Positions 53,558-64,000 of a stretch of DNA of 64,000 nucleotides are shown in pieces. The stretch comes from Xylocopa sonorina (lineage: Eukaryota > Arthropoda > Insecta > Hymenoptera > Apidae). The notes beneath the pieces are model-generated. The model was given only the letters and a program-made list of their open reading frames with translations, did no database searches and was not told the DNA's origin. Location of the stretch: contig NC_135201.1 of the NCBI RefSeq assembly GCF_050948175.1, forward strand, positions 124,001 to 188,000, written 5' to 3'. Position numbers and translations under genes: made by a program. Within the stretch, counting starts at the first letter, position 1. Every line of letters starts with the position of its first letter.

Positions 53558-56500
53558 CGAGGAATACATAGTACTTCGCAACGAATATTTTATCTTATCA
53601 TGAGACATAGGAATGAGATGCGATATCGCGTTTTAAGAAGCATTACAACTCTAATGCTACGATACGTAGACATCTGCAAACGCTATTTCCTAGCAAGGAA
53701 GTGTCGCATTTACGTTCATTAGATGTGTATGCGAGGAATACATAACACTTCGCAATGAATATTATATCTTATCATGAATCACAGAAATGAGATGCGATAT
53801 CGCGTTTTAAGAAGCTTTAGAACTCTATTGCTACGATACGTAGACATCTGCAAACGCTATTTCCGAGAAAGGAAGTGTCGCATTTGCATTCTTTTGTAGT
53901 GAATACGAGGTATACATGAGACTTCGCAATGAATATTATATCTTTTCATTAAACATAGAAATGAGATGCGATATCGCGTTTTATGAAGCATTACAACTCT
54001 ATTGCTACGATACGTAGACATCTGCAAACGCTATTTCCTAGCAAGGAAGTGTCGTATTTACATTCATTTGAAGTGTAGACGAGGAATACATAACACTTCG
54101 GACTGAATATTATATCTTATCATGAGACATAGAAATGAGATGCGATATCGCGTCTTATGAAGCATTACAACTCTATTGCTACGATACGTGGACATCTGCA
54201 AGCGCTATTTCCTAGCAAGGAATTGACGCATTTACATTCATTTGAAGCGTAGACGAGGAATACATAGTACTTCGCAATGAATATTTTATCTTATCATGAG
54301 ACATGGAAATGAGATGCGATATCGCGTTTTAAGAAGCTTTAGAACTCTCTTGCTACGATACGTAGACATCTGCAAACGCTATTTCCTAGCAGGGAAGTGT
54401 CGCATTTACGTTCATTTGAAGTGTATGCGAGGAATACATAACACTTCACAATGAATATTATATCTTATAATGAATTATAGAAAAGAGATGCGATATCGCG
54501 TTTTAAGAAGCGTTAGAGCTCTATTGCTACGATACGTAGACATCTGCAAACGCTATTTCCTAGCAAGGAAGTGTCGCATTTACATTCATTTGAAGCGTAG
54601 ACGAGGAATACATAGTACTTCGCAACGAATATTTTATCTTATCATGAGACATAGAAATGAGATGCGATATCGCGTTTTAAGAAGCATTACAACTCTAATG
54701 CTACGATACGTAGACATCTGCAAACGCTATTTCCTAGCAAGGAAGTGTCGCATTTACGTTCATTTGATGTGTATGCGAGGAATACATAACACTTCGCATT
54801 GAATATTATATCTTATCATGAATCACAGAAATGAGATGCGATATCGCGTTTTAAGAAGCTTTAGAACTCTATTGCTACGATACGTAGACATCTGCAAACG
54901 CTATTTCCGAGAAAGGAAGTGTCGCATTTGCATTCTTTTGTAGTGAATACGAGGTATACATGAGACTTCGCAATGAATATTATATCTTTTCATTAAACAT
55001 AGAAATGAGATGCGATATCGCGTTTTATGAAGCATTACAACTCTATTGCTACGATACGTAGACATCTGCAAACGCTATTTCCTAGCAAGGAAGTGTCGCA
55101 TTTACATTCATTTGAAGTGTAGACGAGGAATACGTAACACTTCGGACTGAATATTATATCTTATCATGAGACATAGAAATGAGATGCGATATCGCGTTTT
55201 ATGAAGCATTACAACTCTATTGCTACGATACGTGGACATCTGCAAGCGCTATTTCCTAGCAAGGAATTGACGCATTTATATTCATTTGAAGCGTAGACGA
55301 GGAATACATAGTACTTCGCAATGAATATTTTATCTTATCATGAGACATGGAAATGAGATGCGATATCGCGTTTTAAGAAGCTTTAGAACTCTCTTGCTAC
55401 GATACGTAGACATCTGCAAACGCTATTTCCTAGCAAGGAAGTGTCGCATTTACATTCATTTGAAGCGTAGACGAGGAATACATAGTACTTCGCAACGAAT
55501 ATTTTATCTTATCATGAGACATAGAAATGAGATGCGATATCGCGTTTTAAGAAGCATTACAACTCCTAGCAAGGAAGTGTCGCATTTACGTTCATTTGAT
55601 GTGTATGCGAGGAATACATAACACTTCGCAATGAATATTATATCTTATCATGAATCACAGAAATGAGATGCGATATCGCGTTTTAAGAAGCTTTAGAACT
55701 CTATTGCTACGATACGTAGACATCTGCAAACGCTATTTCCGAGAAAGGAAGTGTCGCATTTGCATTCTTTTGTAGTGAATACGAGGTATACATGAGACTT
55801 CGCAATGAATATTATATCTTTTCATTAAACATAGAAATGAGATGCGATATCGCGTTTTATGAAGCATTACAACTCTATTGCTACGATACGTAGACATCTG
55901 CAAACGCTATTTCCTGGCAAGGAAGTGTCGCATTTACATTCATTTGAAGTGTAGACGAGGAATACGTAACACTTCGGACTGAATATTATATCTTATCATG
56001 AGACATAGAAATGAGATGCGATATCGCGTTTTAAGAAGCGTTAGAACTCTATTGCTACGATACGTAGACATCTGCAAACGCTATTTCCTAGCAAGGAATT
56101 GACGCATTTACATTCATTTGAAGCGTAGACGAGGAATACATAGTACTTCGCAATGAATATTTTATCTTATCATGAGACATGGAAATGAGATGCGATATCG
56201 CGTTTTAAGAAGCTTTAGAACTCTCTTGCTACGATACGTAGACATCTGCAAACGCTATTTCCTAGCAGGGAAGTGTCGCATTTACGTTCATTTGAAGTGT
56301 ATGCGAGGAATACATAACACTTCACAATGAATATTATATCTTATAATGAATTATAGAAAAGAGATGCGATATCGCGTTTTAAGAAGCGTTAGAACTCTAT
56401 TGCTACGATACGTAGACATCTGCAAACGCTATTTCCTAGCAAGGAAGTGTCGCATTTACATTCATTTGAAGCGTAGACGAGGAATACATAGTACTTCGCA

Positions 56501-57970
56501 ACGAATATTTTATCTTATCATGAGACATAGAAATGAGATGCGATATCGCGTTTTAAGAAGCATTACAACTCTAATGCTACGATACGTAGACATCTGCAAA
56601 CGCTATTTCCTAGCAAGGAAGTGTCGCATTTACGTTCATTTGATGTGTATGCGAGGAATACATAACACTTCGCAATGAATATTATATCTTATCATGAATC
56701 ACAGAAATGAGATGCGATATCGCGTTTTAAGAAGCTTTAGAACTCTATTGCTACGATACGTAGACATCTGCAAACGCTATTTCCGAGAAAGGAAGTGTCG
56801 CATTTGCATTCTTTTGTAGTGAATACGAGGTATACATGAGACTTCGCAATGAATATTATATCTTTTCATTAAACATAGAAATGAGATGCGATATCGCGTT
56901 TTATGAAGCATTACAACTCTATTGCTACGATACGTAGACATCTGCAAACGCTATTTCCTAGCAAGGAAGTGTCGCATTTACATTCATTTGAAGTGTAGAC
57001 GAGGAATACGTAACACTTCGGACTGAATATTATATCTTATCATGAGACATAGAAATGAGATGCGATATCGCGTTTTATGAAGCATTACAACTCTATTGCT
57101 ACGATACGTGGATATCTGCAAGCGCTATTTCCTAGCAAGGAATTGACGCATTTATATTCATTTGAAGCGTAGACGAGGAATACATAGTACTTCGCAATGA
57201 ATATTTTATCTTATCATGAGACATGGAAATGAGATGCGATATCGCGTTTTAAGAAGCTTTAGAACTCTCTTGCTACGATACGTAGACATCTGCAAACGCT
57301 ATTTCCTAGCAGGGAAGTGTCGCATTTACGTTCATTTGAAGTGTATGCGAGGAATACATAACACTTCACAATGAATATTATATCTTATAATGAATCATAG
57401 AAAAGGGATGCGATATCGCGTTTTAAGAAGCGTTAGAACTCTATTGCTACGATACGTAGACATCTGCAAACGCTATTTCCTAGCAAGGAAGTGTCGCATT
57501 TACATTCATTTGAAGCGTAGACGAGGAATACATAGTACTTCGCAACGAATATTTTATCTTATCATGAGACATAGAAATGAGATGCGATATCGCGTTTTAA
57601 GAAGCATTACAACTCCTAGCAAGGAAGTGTCGCATTTACGTTCATTTGATGTGTATGAGAGGAATACATAACACTTCGCAATGAATATTATATCTTATCA
57701 TGAATCACAGAAATGAGATGCGATATCGCGTTTTAAGAAGCTTTAGAACTCTATTGCTACGATACGTAGACATCTGCAAACGCTATTTCCGAGAAAGGAA
57801 GTGTCGCATTTACATTCTTTTGTAGTGAATACGAGGTATACATGAGACTTCGCAATGAATATTATATCTTTTCATTAAACATAGAAATGAGATGCGATAT
57901 CGCGTTTTATGAAGCATTACAACTCTATTGCTACGATACGTAGACATCTGCAAACGCTATTTCCTGGCAA
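53558..57970 (+). repeat. 1044 bp higher-order repeat (6 monomers), four successive units
   Basis: The marker GCATTCTTTTGTAGTG starts at 53,886, 54,930, 55,762 and 56,806, with a one-base variant at 57,812. Spacings are 1044, 832, 1044 and 1006 bp: six monomers, five minus 38, six, and six minus 38. Each unit also carries CTTCGGACTG, CGTGGACATCTGCAAGCG, GAGACATGG and CTCTCTTGC in order. Related units recur near 59,552 and 63,724. This is the clearest multi-copy higher-order repeat in the window. Confidence 0.85.
55565..55567 (+). repeat. 38 bp deletion inside a monomer (136 bp unit); also at about 57,615
   Basis: AACTC is joined directly to CTAGC, removing the stretch from TATTGC to TATTTC, including the whole CTACGATACGTAG dyad. 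The identical deletion recurs 2050 bp downstream (12 monomers minus 38). It is therefore inherited through the 1044 bp repeat rather than arising twice. The monomer frame is shifted here. Confidence 0.85.
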
Positions 57971-57999
57971 GGAAGTGTCGCATTTACATTCATTTGAAG

Positions 58000-60355
58000 T
58001 GTATGCGAGGAATACATAACACTTCACAATGAATATTATATCTTATAATGAATCATAGAAAAGGGATGCGATATCGCGTTTTAAGAAGCATTACAACACT
58101 ATTGCTACGATACGTAGATATCTGCAAACGCTATTTCCGAGAAAGGATGTGTCGCATTTACATTCATTTGAAGTGTATGCGAGGAATACATAACACTTCA
58201 CAATGAATATTATATCTTATAATGAATCATAGAAAAGGGATGCGATATCGCGTTTTAAGAAGCGTTAGAACTCTATTGCTACGATACGTAGACATCTGCA
58301 AACGCTATTTCCTAGATAGGAAGTGTCGCATTTACATTCATTTGAAGCGTAGACGAGGAATACATAGTACTTCGCAACGAATATTTTATCTTATAATGAG
58401 ACATAGAAATGTGATGCGATATCGCGTTTTAAGAAGCATTACAACCCTATTGCTACGATACGTAGACATCTGCAAACGCTATTTCCTAGCAAGGAAGTGT
58501 CGCATTTACGTTCATTTGAAGTGTATGCGAGGAATACATAACACTTCATAATGAATATTATATCTTGTAATGAATCATAGAAATGAGATGCGATATCGCG
58601 TTTTTAGAAGCGTTAGAACACTATTGCTACGATACGTAGACATCTGCAAACGCTATTTCCTAGCAAGGAAGTGTCGCATTTACATTCATTTGAAGAGTAG
58701 ACGAGGAATACATAACACTTCGCATTGAATATTGTATCTTATCATGAATCACAGAAATGAGATGCGATATCCCGTTTTAAGAAGCTTTAGAACTCTATTG
58801 CTGCGATACGTAGACATCTGCAAACGCTATTTCCGAAAAAGGAAGTGTCGCATTTACATTCATTTGAAGCGTAGACGAAGAATACATAGTACTTCGCAAT
58901 GAATATTTTATCTTATCATTAAACATAGAAATGAGATGCGATATCGCGTTTTAAGAAGCATTACAACTCTATTGCTACGATACGTAGACATCTGCAAACG
59001 CTATTTCCTAGCAAGGAAGTGTCGCATTTACATTCATTTGAAGAGTAGACGAGGAATACATAACACTTCGCAATGAATATTATATCTTATCATGATTCAC
59101 AGAAATGAGATGCGGCATCTCGTTTTAAAAAGCATTAGTACTCTATTGCTTCGATACGTAGACACCTGCATTCGCTATTTCCTAGCAAGGAAGTGTCGCA
59201 TTTACAATCATATGAAGCATAAACGAGGAATACATAACACTTCGCAATGAATATTATATCTTATCATGAATCATAGAAATGAGATGCGACATCGCGTTTT
59301 AAGAAGCATTAGTACTCTATTGCTACGATACGTAGACATCTGCAAACGCTATTTCCTAGCAGGGAAGTGTCGCATTTACGTTCATTTGAAGTGTATGCGA
59401 GGAATACATAACACTTCACAATGAATATTATATCTCATCATGAATCACAGAAATGAGATGCGATATCGCGTTTTAAGAAGCTTTAGAACTCTATTGCTAC
59501 GATACGTAGACATCTGCAAACGCTATTTCCGAGAAAGGAAGTGTCGCATTTGCATTCTTTTGTAGTGAATACGAGGTATACATGAGACTTCGCAATGAAT
59601 ATTATATCTTTTCATTAAACATAGAAATGAGATGCGATATCGCGTTTTATGAAGCATTACAACTCTATTGCTACGATACGTAGACATCTGCAAACGCTAT
59701 TTCCTAGCAAGGAAGTGTCGCATTTACATTCATTTGAAGTGTAGACGAGGAATACATAACACTTCGGACTGAATATTATATCTTATCATGAGACATAGAA
59801 ATGAGATGCGATATCGCGTTTTATGAAGCATTACAACTCTATTGCTACGATACGTGGACATCTGCAAGCGCTATTTCCTAGCAAGGAATTGACGCATTTA
59901 CATTCATTTGAAGCGTAGACGAGGAATACATAGTACTTCGCAATGAATATTTTATCTTATCATGAGACATGGAAATGAGATGCGATATCGCGTTTTAAGA
60001 AGCTTTAGAACTCTCTTGCTACGATACGTAGACATCTGCAAACGCTATTTCCTAGCAGGGAAGTGTCGCATTTACGTTCATTTGAAGTGTATGCGAGGAA
60101 TACATAACACTTCACAATGAATATTATATCTTATAATGAATCATAGAAAAGAGATGCGATATCGCGTTTTAAGAAGCTTTAGAACTCTATTGCTACGATA
60201 CGTAGACATCTGCAAACGCTATTTCCGAGAAAGGATGTGTCGCATTTACATTCATTTGAAGCGTAGACGAGGAATACATAGTACTTCGCAATGAATATTA
60301 TATCTTATCATGAATCATAGAAATGAGATGCGATATCGCGTTTTAAGAAGCATTA
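58000..60355 (+). repeat. mixed monomers between the 6-mer and 5-mer zones
   Basis: This segment contains monomers with GAAGAGTAGAC (58,693; 59,041), a diverged GGCATCTCG unit near 59,113, and another copy of the 6-mer marker at 59,552. It then passes into AAACATAG-type monomers from about 60,480. No interruption of the satellite was seen. Confidence 0.6.
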
Positions 60356-62091
60356 CAACTCTATTGCTACGATACGTAGACATCTGCAAACGCTATTTCC
60401 TAGCAAGGAAGTGTCGCATTTACTTTCATGTGAAGTGTAGACGAGGAATACATAACACTTCGCAATGAATATTATATCTTTTCATTAAACATAGAAATGA
60501 GATGCGATATCGCGTTTTAAGAAGCTTTAGAACTCTATTGCTACGATACGTAGACATCTGCAAACGCTATTTCCGAGAAAGGATGTGTCGCATTTACATT
60601 CATTTGAAGTGTAGACAAGGAATACATAACACTTCGCATTGAATATTATATCTTATCATGAATCACAGAAATGAGATGCGATATCGCGTTTTAAGAAGCT
60701 TTAGAACTCTATTGCTGCGATACGTGGACATCTGCAAGCGCTATTTCCTAGCAAGGAATTGACGCATTTACATTCATTTGAAGCGTATGCGAGGAATACA
60801 TAGTACTTCGCAATGAATATTATATCTTATCATGAATCATAGAAATGAGATGCGATATCGCGTTTTAAGCAGCATTACAACTCTATTGCTACGATACGTA
60901 GACATCTGCAAACGCTATTTCCGAGAAAGAAAGTGTCGCATTTACATTCACTCGAAGCGTAGACGAGGAATACATAGTACTTCGCAACGAATATTTTATC
61001 TTATCATGAGACATAGAAATGAGATGCGATATCGCGTTTTAAGAAGCATTACAACTCTATTGCTACGATACGTAGACATCTGCAAACGCTATTTCCTAGC
61101 AAGGAAGTGTCGCATTTACTTTCATGTGAAGTGTAGACGAGGAATACATAACACTTCGCAATGAATATTATATCTTTTCATTAAACAGAAATGAGATGCG
61201 ATATCGCGTTTTAAGAAGCTTTAGAACTCTATTGCTACGATACGTAGACATCTGCAAACGCTATTTCCTAGCAAGGAAGTGTCGCATTTACTTTCATGTG
61301 AAGTGTAGACGAGGAATACATAACACTTCGCAATGAATATTATATCTTTTCATTAAACATAGAAATGAGATGCGATATCGCGTTTTAAGAAGCTTTAGAA
61401 CTCTATTGCTACGATACGTAGACATCTGCAAACGCTATTTCCGAGAAAGGATGTGTCGCATTTACATTCATTTGAAGTGTAGACAAGGAATGCATAACAC
61501 TTCGCATTGAATATTATATCTTATCATGAATCACAGAAATGAGATGCGATATCGCGTTTTAAGAAGCTTTAGAACTCTATTGCTGCGATACGTGGACATC
61601 TGCAAGCGCTATTTCCTAGCAAGGAATTGACGCATTTACATTCATTTGAAGCGTATGCGAGGAATACATAGTACTTCGCAATGAATATTATATCTTATCA
61701 TGAATCATAGAAATGAGATGCGATATCGCGTTTTAAGCAGCATTACAACTCTATTGCTACGATACGTAGACATCTGCAAACGCTATTTCCGAGAAAGAAA
61801 GTGTCGCATTTACATTCACTCGAAGCGTAGACGAGGAATACATAGTACTTCGCAACGAATATTTTATCTTATCATGAGACATAGAAATGAGATGCGATAT
61901 CGCGTTTTAAGAAGCATTACAACTCTATTGCTACGATACGTAGACATCTGCAAACGCTATTTCCTAGCAAGGAAGTGTCGCATTTACTTTCATGTGAAGT
62001 GTAGACGAGGAATACATAACACTTCGCAATGAATATTATATCTTTTCATTAAACAGAAATGAGATGCGATATCGCGTTTTAAGAAGCTTTA
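60356..62091 (+). repeat. two 868 bp higher-order repeat units (5 monomers each)
   Basis: Units at about 60,356-61,223 and 61,224-62,091 share GTAGACAAGG, CTGCGATACGTGG, GCGTATGCGAGG with CATAGTAC, AAGCAGCATT and ATTCACTCG. Five monomers minus the AAACAG 2 bp deletion give 868. One difference was seen: GGAATACATAAC (60,619) against GGAATGCATAAC (61,487). Confidence 0.85.
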
Positions 62092-64000
62092 GAACTCTAT
62101 TGCTACGATACGTAGACATCTGCAAACGCTATTTCCGAGAAAGGAAGTGTCGCATTTACATTCATTCGAAGCGTAGACGAGGAATACATAGTACTTCGCA
62201 ACGAATATTTTATCTTATCATGAGACATAGAAATGAGATGCGATATCGCATTTTAAGAAGCATTACAACTCTATTGCTACGATACGTAGACATCTGCAAA
62301 CGTTATTTCCTAGCAAGGAAGTGTCGCATTTACTTTCATGTGAAGTGTAGACGAGGAATACATAACACTTCGCAATGAATATTATATCTTTTCATTAAAC
62401 ATAGAAATGAGATGCGATATCGCGTTTTAAGAAGCTTTAGAACTCTATTGCTACGATACGTAGACATCTGCAAACGCTATTTCCGAGAAAGGATGTGTCG
62501 CATTTACATTCATTTGAAGCGTAGACGAGGAATACATAGTACTTCGCAATGAATATTATATCTTATCATGAATCATAGAAATGAGATGCGATATCGCGTT
62601 TTAAGCAGCATTACAACTCTATTGCTACGATACGTAGACATCTGCAAACGCTATTTCCTAGCAAGGAAGTGTCGCATTTACATTCATTTGAAGTGTAGAC
62701 GAGGAATACATAACACTTCGCAATGAATGTTATATCTTATCATGAATCACAGGAATGAGATGCGATATCGCGTTTTAAGAAGCTTTAGAACTCTATTGCT
62801 ACGATACGTAGACATCTGCAAACGCTATTTCCGAGAAAGGATGTGTCGCATTTACATTCATTTGAAGCGTAGACGAGGAATACATAGTACTTCGCAATGA
62901 ATATTATATCTTATCATGAATCATAGAAATGAGATGCGATATCGCGTTTTAAGAAGCATTACAACTCTATTGCTACGATACGTAGACATCTGCAAGCGCT
63001 ATTTCCTAGCAAGGAATTGACGCATTTACATTCATTTGAAGCGTAGACGAGGAATACATAGTACTTCGCAATGAATATTTTATCTTATCATGAGACATGG
63101 AAATGAGATGCGATATCGCGTTTTAAGAAGCTTTAGAACTCTCTTGCTACGATACGTAGACATCTGCAAACGCTATTTCCTAGCAGGGAAGTGTCGCATT
63201 TACGTTCATTTGAAGTGTATGCGAGGAATACATAACACTTCACAATGAATATTATATCTTATAATGAATCATAGAAAAGAGATGCGATATCGCGTTTTAA
63301 GAAGCGTTAGAACTCTATTGCTACGATACGTAGACATCTGCAAACGCTATTTCCTAGCATGGAAGTGTCGCATTTACATTCATTTGAAGCGTAGACGAGG
63401 AATACATAGTACTTCGCAACGAATATTTTATCTTATCATGAGACATAGAAATGAGATGCAATATCGCGTTTTAAGAAGCATTACAACTCTAATGCTACGA
63501 TACGTAGACATCTGCAAACGCTATTTCCTAGAAAGGAAGTGTCGCATTTACGTTCATTTGATGTGTATGCGAGGAATACATAACACTTCGCAATGAATAT
63601 TATATCTTATCATGAATCACAGAAATGAGATGCGATATCGCGTTTTAAGAAGCTTTAGAACTCTATTGCTACGATACGTAGACATCTGCAAACGCTATTT
63701 CCGAGAAAGGAAGTGTCGCATTTGCATTCTTTTGTAGTGAATACGAGGTATACATGAGACTTCGCAATGAATATTATATCTTTTCATTAAACATAGAAAT
63801 GAGATGCGATATCGCGTTTTATGAAGCATTACAACTCTATTGCTACGATACGTAGACATCTGCAAACGCTATTTCCTAGCAAGGAAGTGTCGCATTTACA
63901 TTCATTTGAAGTGTAGACGAGGAATACATAACACTTCGGACTGAATATTATGTCTTATCATGAGACATAGAAATGAGATGCGATATCGCGTTCTATGAAG
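62092..64000 (+). repeat. right end of the window, array continues
   Basis: Dimeric A-B monomers (62,092-63,000) are followed by part of the 6-mer higher-order unit (GAGACATGG, CTCTCTTGC, CTCTAATGC, TTGATGTG, and the marker at 63,724). The window ends inside a monomer with no sign of an array boundary. Confidence 0.8.

Larger units (their letters stand above)
1315..64000 (+). repeat. 174 bp satellite DNA array, about 360 tandem monomers, open to the right
   Basis: A fixed landmark (CATTTAC) recurs at 1317, 1491, 1665, 1839 and 2013, always 174 bp apart, and still occurs in phase at 63,893. That spacing, with a few indels, gives about 360 units. With phase 1 at this landmark, the monomer contains GCGATATCGC at 88-97, CTACG-ATA-CGTAG at 125-137 and TTCCT-AGCA-AGGAA at 155-168. 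All units point the same way. No inversion, transposon or unique insert interrupts the array in this window. Period, AT-richness and higher-order organisation are those of centromeric satellites such as 171 bp alpha satellite, so a centromeric or pericentromeric role is a reasonable inference but not shown by sequence alone. Confidence 0.97.

Noticed and set aside
5559..63596. Dozens of plus-strand open frames of about 64-168 residues inside the array
   Set aside because: They are translations of the satellite itself. The period is a multiple of three, so the frame repeats. They begin and end wherever single-base variants create or remove a stop, have no promoter or conserved start context, and are broken by the -2, +1 and -38 bp indels.
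1315..64000. CRISPR array or bacterial tandem repeat
   Set aside because: There are no spacers; the whole 174 bp unit is repeated and variation is spread along it. The unit length, block amplification and donor-like sites in the flank indicate a eukaryotic satellite.
1315..64000. CENP-B box in the monomer
   Set aside because: The TTCG in ACTTCGCAATGAATATT is not followed by the required A and CGGG positions, and no other site on either strand of the consensus fits.
1315..64000. Telomeric TTAGG or TTAGGG repeats, tRNA or rRNA genes
   Set aside because: Isolated TTAGG words occur in the GTTTTAGGAAGC variant, but never in tandem. No tRNA-like cloverleaf or rRNA sequence was recognised.

Overview
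This window is almost entirely one eukaryotic satellite DNA array. About 1.3 kb of non-repetitive sequence on the left is followed, from about 1315 to the right edge, by roughly 360 head-to-tail copies of a 174 bp monomer. The monomer is AT-rich (about 36% GC in a hand-built consensus), nearly nucleosome-length, and all copies lie on one strand. This is typical of centromeric or pericentromeric heterochromatin in an animal. An arthropod is my guess, from the look of the flank, but nothing in the sequence fixes the species. There is no sign of prokaryotic gene organisation, rRNA, tRNA, CRISPR or telomeric repeats.

Layout. (1) 1-1314, unique flank: a long open frame running off the left edge into a perfect GTAAGT splice donor (1-290), a GC-rich block (about 375-560), an AT-rich block (about 600-860), a second open frame with protein-like composition that also ends at a GTAAGT donor (862-1157), and a short spacer to the array. 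(2) 1315-about 11,760: the array edge, with more diverged and mixed monomer types and older-looking long-range duplications offset by 24-27 monomers. (3) About 11,650-34,450: a more homogenised core built on a 348 bp A-B dimer, carrying clear recent tandem and dispersed block duplications (7-mer of 1217 bp, 5-mer of 888 bp, 9-mer of 1564 bp, and larger copies up to about 3.5 kb). (4) About 34,450-64,000: another mosaic with 3-mer (522 bp), 4-mer (696 bp), 6-mer (1044 bp) and 5-mer (868 bp) higher-order units. The array continues past the right edge.

Nearly all duplication offsets are whole multiples of 174 bp, adjusted by a few diagnostic indels (-2, +1, +18, -38 bp). This is the signature of in-register unequal exchange or break-induced copying. 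No single higher-order repeat dominates; the array is a patchwork. Each monomer carries three short dyad symmetries, and a diverged subfamily has replaced one of them with a different, longer dyad. The many 110-residue open frames in the array are by-products of a period divisible by three, not genes.
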